A DNA stretch of 48,321 nt from Planctomycetota bacterium (GTDB lineage: Bacteria > Planctomycetota > Phycisphaerae > Phycisphaerales > Phycisphaeraceae), in the NCBI GenBank assembly GCA_026386955.1, contig JAPLMQ010000117.1, positions 1-48,321 on the forward strand, given 5' to 3'. Shown one piece after another: positions 1 to 8,900 of this stretch (position 1 is the first letter of the stretch; each line of letters begins with the position of its first letter). The notes beneath the pieces are model-generated. The model was given only the letters and a program-made list of their open reading frames with translations, made no database searches and was not told the DNA's origin. A program made the position numbers and the translations under genes.

Positions 1-279
1 GCCGCCGTCCTCCTCTCCGACCGCAACATCGGCACCGACTCCACCGACGCCATCGCCCAGAGCCTCTGGACGACCACGCCCGGCGACTGGCGCGGCGGCG
101 TCTGCTGGGGCGACAACCACGTCGGCTTCGAGCTGAGCAACCGCCTCACCACCACCACCATCTACAACGCCGTCAAGCAGACCAACGACAACCTCTTCGC
201 CACCAACAGCGTCACCGCCGGCACCACCGACAACAGCGTCAACACCGGCGCCGGCGCGTTCATGGTTCCCGCCAACTAA
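1..279 (+). CDS. Prepilin-like (type II secretion pseudopilin-like) protein, C-terminal part only
   Basis: Frame 1 is open from the window edge to TAA at 277-279, giving the last 92 residues; the N-terminus lies outside the window. The visible part holds a SLWTTTPGDWRGGVCWGDNHV-like stretch (positions about 58-123) followed by LTTTTIYNAVKQTNDNLF and an end in AFMVPAN. This pattern (Trp-rich segment, then a small-residue GD[NG]HV turn) is the usual C-terminus of planctomycete proteins that start with a prepilin cleavage/methylation motif, where it is often annotated as an H-X9-DG type module. Such proteins are thought to be exported pseudopilin-like or surface proteins. The same motif recurs inside the giant minus-strand gene downstream. 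A strong intrinsic terminator follows. The family assignment rests on the C-terminal pattern because the diagnostic N-terminus is missing. Confidence 0.7.
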   Translation, partial: AAVLLSDRNIGTDSTDAIAQSLWTTTPGDWRGGVCWGDNHVGFELSNRLTTTTIYNAVKQTNDNLFATNSVTAGTTDNSVNTGAGAFMVPAN

Positions 280-321
280 TTCTTCGGGCTTAGGCCCGTC
301 GAATCCGTCTGAGAATGCATG

Positions 322-354
322 CCGGCCGCCCCCCACGGGGCGGCCGGTTTTTTT
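322..354 (+). terminator. Rho-independent terminator of the prepilin-like gene
   Basis: A perfect 11-bp all-GC stem (322-332 with 337-347, loop CCAC) is followed directly by seven T residues (348-354). It lies 43 nt after the stop codon of the partial gene. It is the clearest intrinsic terminator in the window. Confidence 0.93.
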
Positions 355-637
355 ATGTCGACAATGCCCCCCCTTCGCAGCAAGACGGCAACACAACGAT
401 TGCGCAGGTGTGATCTGAAGAGGCAAATCACCGAGACGTGAATTGGCGAAATGACAATCACGGGTCGGGGGTTGCCCCTACCTCATCCGTGCAATGGCTT
501 CGCATTGATTTGAAGGCGAACGCATCCGCCGCGGAAGGGCGACCTTCCCTGACGCCACGACTTCGCCACATCCGGTTCGGAAGCTCGCCTGCCAGGCGAT
601 CACCGCCCCGCACGATCCGCAGCTGTCTCCGAACCCC
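355..637. other. Intergenic, no gene recognised
   Basis: This stretch lies between the terminator and the 3' end of the minus-strand dehydrogenase. Frames open here are short and have no ribosome binding site or recognisable protein pattern. No repeat was seen. Confidence 0.5.
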
Positions 638-1660
638 TCACCACTTCACCACGGCCCCCACCACGCTCTTCTCCAGCCCGCGGTTCACCCGGTCGAAGAA
701 GGCCGGCGCCTCGGCCGCCGACACCCGATGCGTGATCGCCTTCGCCCACGGCAGCGCCCCGGTCGCCATGTTCCGCGTCACCGCCCGCCTGCTGGGGCGA
801 AGCCCGTCGTCGCAAGGCAGGTACATCCGCAGCTTGCGCGCGTGGGCCGAGATGAAGTCGAACTCCACCGGCTTCTGCCCGTAGTTCCCCTGCCAGACGT
901 ATCCGCCGCCCGTCCGGCACCAGCGCACCGTCGGGTTGACGCAGCTGGGGATGCCCGTGCACTCAAAGACGTAGTCCGCCCCGCCGGGGAAGAGCCGCCC
1001 GATCGCCTCGCCCGCGTTGGTGTCGTTGGCGTTGACCGCCGCCTCGGCCCCGAACTCAAGTCCGAGCTCGAGCTGGCGAGCCTGCACGTCGACCACGACC
1101 ACCCGGCAGCCGCGGTGGACGCAGGCCGCGACGACGCCCAAGCCGATCTGGCCCACGCCGTGGACCACCACGCGCTCGCCCAGCCGCGGCCCAGCCATGT
1201 CGACGCCGTAGAGCCCCACGGCCGGCATGACGAACATGCTCGCCGCATCGAGCCCCACGCCCGCGGGCACCTTGTCGGGGCCGTTGTCGCCCCCGGTGGT
1301 GGTCACCACGTGCGAGCAGTGGACGCCACTGGTGCAGGAGACCGCGCCGGCGGCGTCGCCCTTCGCCGCGCCGGCCAGTCGCATCCCGTCGTTCCGCCGC
1401 ACGTAGACTTGGTCGCCGACCGCCAAGCCGTCCTGGACCTCAGGCCCCGCGGCCACGATCTCGCCCGCGCCCATGTAGCCCGTGCAGATCGGGAACGGGC
1501 CCCACGAGATCTTCGACCGCACCAGCGCCATCTCCGTCCCGATGCTCAGCCCCGAATAGGCGAGCTTGACGAGGATCTGCCCCGGCCCAAGCTCGGGCAA
1601 CTCCACGTCCCGCAACGCAAACCGCTGCTCCGCATCGCAAATGATCGCCTTGGCCAGCAT
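638..1660 (-). CDS. Medium-chain (zinc-type) alcohol dehydrogenase-like oxidoreductase
   Basis: A 340-aa protein of the usual length for the medium-chain dehydrogenase/reductase superfamily, likely a cytoplasmic NAD(P)-dependent oxidoreductase. The N-terminal GroES-like half shows LPELGPGQILVKLAYSGLS, IGTE and GYMGAGEIVAAG; the Rossmann half shows the HGVGQIGLG nucleotide-binding loop and VVVVDVQ at the end of the second strand. The Cys usual in the catalytic zinc site after the 'YSG' turn is replaced (SGLSIGTE), and the four-Cys structural zinc lobe is absent. This resembles the BchC-like / sorbitol-dehydrogenase-like branch that has lost canonical zinc sites. The start at 1660 is preferred over an upstream in-frame Met at 1723 because GGAGAT sits 6-7 nt before it. 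The substrate cannot be told from the sequence. The gene lies 95 nt downstream of a small unknown gene on the same strand and may be co-transcribed. Confidence 0.88.
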   Translation of the reverse strand: MLAKAIICDAEQRFALRDVELPELGPGQILVKLAYSGLSIGTEMALVRSKISWGPFPICTGYMGAGEIVAAGPEVQDGLAVGDQVYVRRNDGMRLAGAAKGDAAGAVSCTSGVHCSHVVTTTGGDNGPDKVPAGVGLDAASMFVMPAVGLYGVDMAGPRLGERVVVHGVGQIGLGVVAACVHRGCRVVVVDVQARQLELGLEFGAEAAVNANDTNAGEAIGRLFPGGADYVFECTGIPSCVNPTVRWCRTGGGYVWQGNYGQKPVEFDFISAHARKLRMYLPCDDGLRPSRRAVTRNMATGALPWAKAITHRVSAAEAPAFFDRVNRGLEKSVVGAVVKW

Positions 1661-1755
1661 CGATGGATCTCCGTGACGGGGCGCTCCCGTGGGCGTGCAT
1701 CTTCGTGTGAAATCGGGGAGCACGCCAGCGGCGACTCATCGATCAATTCCGCGAC

Positions 1756-2196
1756 TCAGTTCTGGCGGATCAACGCCTGCATGGCGTCATCGCTGAAGGT
1801 CCGCAATGTGCGTCGCTTCAAAAACGCCCGGCGCATCCATCCGTCAGACGAATCATTCCCGTAACGGAAAAGCGCCCGGCCCGACAGCGCCGCAGGCCAG
1901 AGAATTCGGCTGTTGAAACTCGATGAGTTTGCGAGTTCGCAGATCAACGAGTGCCGCAAGGCCTTTCCCAACGTCTCAAGGAATTCCTCGAAGCCGTCCG
2001 CGTAGACCGGCGCCTCTCGCCAACCATTTCCATCGATCACAAAACAAATGAACCAGTCATCTGCCATCGGACCATCCGGCGTGGTGCATTCGCCAACAAG
2101 CCGGAGGTCGGGCACAGCCATTTGCCACCCGCCGCAAGACGTCGATTCGCAGCGGACGATCCCATCCGCGAGCATGATGCGGCCCGAAGATTCCAT
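1756..2196 (-). CDS. Hypothetical protein (146 aa)
   Basis: I do not recognise the family. The protein is soluble-looking, with no signal peptide or membrane segment, moderately acidic in the middle (YADGFEEFLETLGKAL) and basic towards the end (RRAFLKRRTLRTF). An early Cys pair (RCESTSCGGWQM) is visible. The gene is supported by an AGAGGTGG ribosome binding site 7 nt upstream of the ATG and by codon use like its neighbours. It is transcribed towards the dehydrogenase and divergently from the EamA transporter, with a 206-nt gap. Confidence 0.7.
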   Translation of the reverse strand: MESSGRIMLADGIVRCESTSCGGWQMAVPDLRLVGECTTPDGPMADDWFICFVIDGNGWREAPVYADGFEEFLETLGKALRHSLICELANSSSFNSRILWPAALSGRALFRYGNDSSDGWMRRAFLKRRTLRTFSDDAMQALIRQN

Positions 2197-2402
2197 GATG
2201 CGACCACCTCTTGATGCGTATCTCCGACGCTCTCACGATGTCGTAGTTTGCGGCCCTTGATCGGTCGGAGCAAGAAGGCTGAAGTGGCCGCAACCAGCAA
2301 TCATCGACTCATCATGCCTTCCCCGAGGCGACATCGCCCACCGATACAATGCCCCTTGTCCCGCACGACAAACCTCTCAGCCCACGCCTCCGGAGCCCGA
2401 CC

Positions 2403-2918
2403 ATGCAATGGATCCACACCTGGCAGGCCTACGCCTTCGGCTCCGCGCTTTTCGCCGGGCTCACCGCGGTCCTGGGCAAGGTCGGCGTCGAGAAGATCAA
2501 CTCCAACCTGGCGACGCTCATCCGCACCGTCGTGATCCTGCTCATGATCGCCGCGATCGTCTCGGCCCGTCAGGAATGGCAGAAGCCCTCCACGCTCCCC
2601 GCTCGCGGGCTGCTCTTCCTCGTGCTCTCGGGCGCGGCGACGGGGCTCTCCTGGCTCTGCTACTACCGGGCCCTGCAGATGGCCCCGGCCTCGCGCGTCG
2701 CGCCGATCGACAAGCTCAGCGTCGTCGTCGCGATCGCCCTGGGCCTGCTCTGCCTGGGCGAGACGCTCAGCGCCAAAGCCGCCCTGGGCGCGGCGATGAT
2801 GACGACCACGACCAGCGCCGCCAGCGCGACGCCCAGCCGGAAGAGATTGCCCACGAACGGCCGCGACACGGCCACGGCGGAGATCTCCACCTCGCCCCGT
2901 GGCGTGGTGAACCGGTAG
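2403..2918 (+). CDS. DMT/EamA-family transporter half-unit with an aberrant C-terminus
   Basis: Residues 1-132 match the short (about 140-aa) EamA type of the drug/metabolite transporter superfamily: four hydrophobic segments with GSALFAGLTAVLGKVGVE, SNLATLIRTVVILLMI, GAATGLSWLCYYRALQ and APIDKLSVVVAIALGLLCLGE. The family normally closes with a short fifth hydrophobic stretch about ten residues after the GE motif. Here the homology stops at ALGAAM (about 2797) and the frame continues for some 40 polar residues that are the antisense of the giant minus-strand gene. The real start is ATG 2403, with GGAG 7 nt upstream; TACAAT at 2345-2350 is a possible -10 box. The protein would sit in the cytoplasmic membrane as a small-molecule exporter, but its last helix is probably damaged or replaced. 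Substrate unknown. Confidence 0.75.
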   Translation: MQWIHTWQAYAFGSALFAGLTAVLGKVGVEKINSNLATLIRTVVILLMIAAIVSARQEWQKPSTLPARGLLFLVLSGAATGLSWLCYYRALQMAPASRVAPIDKLSVVVAIALGLLCLGETLSAKAALGAAMMTTTTSAASATPSRKRLPTNGRDTATAEISTSPRGVVNR

Positions 2919-5900
2919 GCCAGCCCGCGGATCGGCACCGCGACGTCGAGGCTCGCCAGCCCCGTCGCGCTCATCGCGGGGGCCGAGCCGTCCTGCGGGC
3001 CGCCCGACTCCTCCGCGTTCAGGAGCAGGCCCGATCCGGCTGCGGCGCCATTCTGCAGTATCCCAAAACGCGATCCTGTGGCCGTGCCATCGGAGGCGTC
3101 TGAATCGGTCGCTCGCGTGCCCGACTGACGCCCTTCGCGCCCACTCCTGGACGCGTTGGGAACGTCGCCCAGGTGATTGTTCGACTCCATTTGCTGCACG
3201 TGGTTGTCGCCCCACGCCACGCCGCCGCGCCAATCGCCGGCTGGGGTCGTCCAAAGGTTGTTACCCACGGCGTCGTTCTGCCGGGCCGCCTGCTCCTTGA
3301 GCTGCCTGGAATAGAGCATCTTCTTCTCGGCCTCGTCGCCGGAGGAGGCTGCGTTGGCGTTGTCCTTCCGCTCCGTCTGCCGGCCCGAATCAGCCTTGGA
3401 CTGCGAAATCCCCAAATCCGGGGCGACGACCGGCGCCTGCGGCTTGCCCGGGGCGCTCGAACTGCTGTTCCCGTAGAACCGGGCCTTGAGATCGCGCTGC
3501 CCCGATTGGGGAAGTGCCTCCGTATCGGCGATCGAGCGATCCACGCCCCCCGCGAGACTGCGCATCGGGCTCCCCGAGCCTCCAGTTCCGCTCCCCATGG
3601 CTCCGAAGCTGAGCGAATCATTCCCGGGAGCCCGATTCACTTGCCGGTCCTCAGTGGTCAGGCCGTTCTGGTCCAGCCAGCCCCTCAGCGCCGTCTTGGA
3701 GGCGGGCTGCGTCGCGGCCGGGCCGGCCGCCGCAGTCTTGCCCCCGCTGGGCTTGCCCTCGACGCCGAAGTTCGAGCCCAGGCTCTGCACCTGGTTCCGG
3801 GCGTGCTCGGTCCGCTGGGAGTCGGCATAGGTGTTCATGCGGATCGAGTTGTAGATCGTCGTCGTCGTCAGCGTCGAGTTCAGCTCAAACTTCTGCGCCT
3901 GCTCCTCCACCTGCTTCAGCAATCGGTCGTTGGTGACCAGGGCCGCGGCCCCGTTGGCGTTGTCGCGCCACTCCGCCAGCCGGCCGTTGTTGAACGTCAC
4001 CTTCTGCTTGAGTGTCTCGTAACGGAACCGCCCGCGGCTCTGCACGTAGAAGTCCGCGTTCTCCATGTCGCGCTTCGCGCTCTCCATCTCGCGCCCGAGG
4101 TACTCGGCCTCGCCCGCGACCAGGTCGCCCTCATCGGGGGTCGGGGTCATCGTCCCCTCGAAGCGCATCCACGCCATCGACGGCGGGAGGTAGAGCCGGG
4201 CCTGGCTCAGCTCGACGTTGATGTTGATGGAGCGCAGGAGCGGGAACTCGACGCGCTTGAACCCGCCCGGGCGCGGGACGCTGCCCGCGTACTTGAGCAT
4301 CACCACGTAGCTGGGGCTGCCCGGCGCGGTCTTCACCAGCGGGATGCGGGCCCGGTTCGGCCTTTGCCCTGTCGTAGCCCCCGCGACGGCACCCGAGGCG
4401 GCCCCCGCGCCGGCCTTCGCGTCGAGCAGCACCGGCTTGACCGGCTGCCCCGCGACCTTGGCCGACCAAAGCTCCGCCCTGCGCGGCAGCTCCACATCGA
4501 GGAACTGCTCGGTCGCGTTGTCGACGTAATAGGCCTGCTCGGCCCGGTAGGCCCCGCTCTCGTCGAGCGCGAGCGTGAGCTGCGCCAGGCCGATCCGCGC
4601 GCCCTTGGTCTCCACCACCGCCCGCTCGCGGGTGCGGAAGGTCAACGCGGGGTCGGTCGCGTCGTTGCCCACGGCCCAGGCCTGCGTCATCCCCTCGCTG
4701 AGCATCGCGTCGAGCCAGCGGCGCTCCTTCTGCTGCCGGTCGAGCGGCTCGAGGCCCTGCGCCTTCTCGACGGTCACCTCGTCGCGCCCCGCCCCCTCGA
4801 GCGCGACGAAGCGGCGCTCGGTGCGGCCGGTCTCGACGATCGGGATCGAGGCCTGCTGTAGTTCCTCCGTGCGGAGGCGCGAGCTCTCGATGAGCACGCG
4901 CACCTGCCCCATCAACTCCTCCTGCAGTTCGAGCCGGACGCGCACGAGGCCAGGGAGGCCCTTGCCCGCGGGGGCGACCGACTTCTGGCGGAGCATCGGC
5001 ACGGCCATCCGCGCGTCGGCCAGCGCGGCGGGCAGGAGGAAGTCGATCTGCCGGATGCCCGCGTAGCGCACGGCGAAGTCGAGCAGGATCGTCTCCTCGA
5101 CGACGCGGTCGGTCACGCGCACGTTGGTCAGCGTGGTGCAGACCGCCTCGGGCTTGCGGGCGACGAGGCGCAGCGTGGCCGAGGGCGAGCCCGACGTGAT
5201 GCGCAGGGCCACCCGGGCGGAGCGGCGCTGCTGCGGGTCGAGCCAGCCGAAGACCTGCTCGATCGGGGTGACGCGGCAATCCTTGAGGTCCTCGGCGACG
5301 ACGTCGAAGGCGGGGTCGGACTGCACCGCCAGCAGCGTGTCGCGCCCCGCGACGCCCAAGGGCTCGACGCGCGGAAGCGGGACCGTCTCGGCGTTCTCGG
5401 GGTCGCCCAGCGGGCCGCGGACGACGATCGGCACCTCGCCCTGCTGCCCCGCGGCGAAGTGGATGGTCAGCGTGCGCTTGCCGTCGACCACCTCGAGCGT
5501 GCGCTCGAAGAAGCCGGGGGCTAGGACCTGCTCGATGCGCAGGTTGTCGGGGATCAGCAGGCGGGCGGCGTAGATCGGGCGCGAGCGGACGTGGAGCGTC
5601 ACCCGGCTCTCGAAGCTGCGCTCGCGCTCGCCGAACTTCAGCAGGCTCTCGACCGATGCGGAGACCTGGGCCGCCAGCGGCGCCGCCTCGATCTCCACCA
5701 CGAAGGGCGTCGCGACGAACTGGTAGGCCTGGTAGTCGACCAGCCCCAGCGGGCTCAGGGCCGCGGAGGCGGCGGCGTCGCCGGAGGGGTCGGCCCGGGT
5801 GAGGCCCTGCGTCCGTGTGGTGCGCAGCTCCAGCAGGGCGCTGCGCCGGAGCAGTAGCGAGCCGCTGTGCAGTGACGCGCCGGGGACCGCCAGCCCGTCG

Positions 5901-8900
5901 AGGCGCAAGGCCTGCGAGGCCTTGCCCACGGGCGGGATCGGGCCACGTTGCCAGAGCGTGACGGTGAACGTCTCGCGGTCCCGCGCGGGCTTGAGCAGCG
6001 CGACGGAGAGCAGCGGCGAATCGGTCCCGCCCTTGATCTCCCACCCGCGGACGTTCGCGCCGTCGACCTTCTCGACCAGCCCCCCCGCGGGCAACTGGAT
6101 CTCGAAACCGGTGCGCTCGCCCCGGCGGAATTCGAAGTCGATCCTCCACGCGAGGTGGACGCCGTCCTCCTGAATGTCGGCCACGGCCGAGGAGCGGGCG
6201 GTGAGCGTCTGGTCGACCTGCCCCTCGCCGACCTTGGGGCGCCACTGCAGGTTGATCGCGCCCTGCGGGCCGAGCACGGTGGCGATCGACTCGTCGGCCT
6301 TGGCGGTCTCGTAGTTAGGGCGGTCGGGCAGGTCGCCGACGTGGACCTCGGTCTGCGCGAGCGGGACGCGAAGGTTGATCGCCGTCGCGGGCGCGGCGGG
6401 CAGGCGCCCGTCGGCGAGGAGCCAGCCGCCACGGCGCTGCAGGGCGAGGCGGACGGAGAGGTCGAGCCGGTGACGTCCGGGCTGGTCGAGGTAGAGGACG
6501 ATGAGCGAGCCTGCGGGAGGGACAGGGGGCGATTGAGGCCCGACGTTGGGGCGCGCCGCTCCCGCCGGCCACTCGCGGGGGGCCGGAGCGACCGCCGGCG
6601 CGGCGACGCTCAACCGGGCGGGCTTGCCGTCCACCGTGGCGTCGGCGATCACGCCCCCGGCGAGCGGGAGCGGGACCGCGACCTGGCCCGAGGCGTAGAC
6701 CTCGATCTCGACCTGCCCGCGCAGGAGCAGGTGCTGGTCGCCCTCGAGCGTGGCGGCGTAGCTCGCGCCGGCGAAGGCGAAGGGCGCGGGCGGACGCGGC
6801 GTGCCGAGCTTCTTGTCGGGGTGGGCGAGGTTCCACAACTCCACGAAACGCGCGTACGGCACGAGGATCTTGCCCGCGTCCTTCACGCCCGTGCGCGACT
6901 CGGGGTCGTACGGGAGGATCAGCGCGTCGGCGGGCACCTTCAGCGCGGGAGGCGTCGGAGCGTTGGGGTTGTCTTGGTCGTCCGCGGAGGCGGGCGCGGC
7001 CAAGCCGGGCGAGAGAAGCAGCAACAGGGCGACGGCCGAGACCGCCATGCCACTCGCGGCCGGCAGCGCCGGAGGCGCAAAGCGGCGGCGGACCGCGCCG
7101 CCGATCGCCAGGAGCAGCGACGCGACCAAGTAATACGGCACGAGAAGGGCAGCGGCGTAGGCGGCGCCGTTGACGGCGTAGAGGAACTCCGCGCGGTTGC
7201 ACAGCAGGGGCAGGAGCGTGGCCGCGGCGATGACCATGACCACGAACCGGGCCTTGATGGCCGCGCGACGGCGGGTGAGCGCGACGCCCCGGAGCGCGAC
7301 CGCCAGCGCCAGCGCCCAGGCGAACCAAGCCAGCCGCTCACGCTCGACCACGGCCACGCTCAGCCGCGGGTCGGTGCCCATGCTCTGGAAGCCGAGCTGG
7401 CTCCCGCGCGGGTCGAGCCGGATGGTGAGGCTGTCGGCCCCGAGCATGTCGCGAGCGCCCTTGTCCTTCGCCGCGCCGACGACCTGGCCCATGCTCTTCG
7501 CGATCTCACGCGGTTTCGCGAGCGGCACGGGAGCCGCGGCCGCGCCCGCCGGCGCCGGCCCGGCCTTGGGCGTCGCGGGTGCCGCGGCCGTCAGCGGCCC
7601 ATCGACCACGTCCAAAGCCACTTCCATCTTCTCTCCCGCATGCCCGGCGTGCTGCGGCGCGGTGGTCAGGTAGGCGTTCTGCTCCTCGGGGCTCATGAAG
7701 AGCATCGCCTTCGCGTCCATCTCGCCCCGCGCCACCGCCTCGTCGATCTCCTCGATCTCCTCGGGCGAATGGCCCGTCTGGGCCTGGATCAATTCCCGGG
7801 CCTCGTTGATCGGCACGTAGCTGACGTGGTTGTCGCCGAAGGCGATGTTCAGGCCCCGCCCGTCGCTGCGGGTGGGCTTGGTGAAGAGGATGATCTCCTT
7901 GCCGTTGGCGTTGTCCTTCAGCCCGCGGAGGTAGACGAAGGAGGAGTGGAGGTTGTACCACTGGTTCCGCTTCTCGCGCGACCAGGTGTCGATGTCGGGC
8001 GGGATCTGCGTGGCGGCGTTGGAGTCGAGGATCAGCGCGGGCGAAATGAAGCTGCCTTCGATCAAGGTCGCGAGGTCGGGCGCGAGGTAGGTGTTGTTGC
8101 TCTGGGCGAAGATCACCGCGCCTTGGTGGATCCCGCGCACCTGCGAGCTGTTCTTCATCTGGTTGGCGGTCTTGCGGGCCGCGCCGAGGCTGGGGAGGAA
8201 GGACAGGGGGCCGGTCAGTCCACCGCCGAGTTCCAGGAACGTCCGCCCTATGGTTACGGCCGCCAGTTCGGGCGTGGGGATGTCGTCGGTGGTGAGCGTC
8301 CCGCCGGAGCGCACGGCCTGATAGCCCTCGGGCAGGAAGACCCGCCAGCGCAGGTCGGCGACGGGCACCTCGACGCCCTGCCCGCCGGAAACACCGGGGG
8401 CGCCGGGGACCCCGGGCACCATCAGCCGCGGCGCGGGCACGTCGAGCCGGCTCCAGAAGCCGGCCCGCCCGACGGGCGTTTCGTAGACCAGGTGCAGCCG
8501 GCGGCGCGTCCCCTCGGGGGCGGGCGGCAGGCTCAGCAGGAGGTTCTGCCCCTCGCGCTGCGGCTTGGCGGGCTTGTTGTCGACGAGCACGGCCCAGAGC
8601 GTCGAGCCCGCGGGCAGGCTCACCGCGAGGAACGGCGACTTGCTCAGCAGCTCGAACCGCGCGTTGGTCTGGATCAGCCCGTCGCGCGAGAGCGCGGTGG
8701 TGAGCAGCGCGTCCTGCACGATCACCGCGGGCAGCGCGTAGCCCGGCGGGCGCTCGACGCCCAACGCGACTTCGTCCTTCTCGCCGAGGCTGCCGAAGAC
8801 GCCCAGCAGACGATCGCCGGGCGGCTGCACGGCACCGGCCAGCTCACCCACGTCGATCTTGCGCGGGTGGGCCCTGATGCTCACATCCAGCTCGGCGCTG

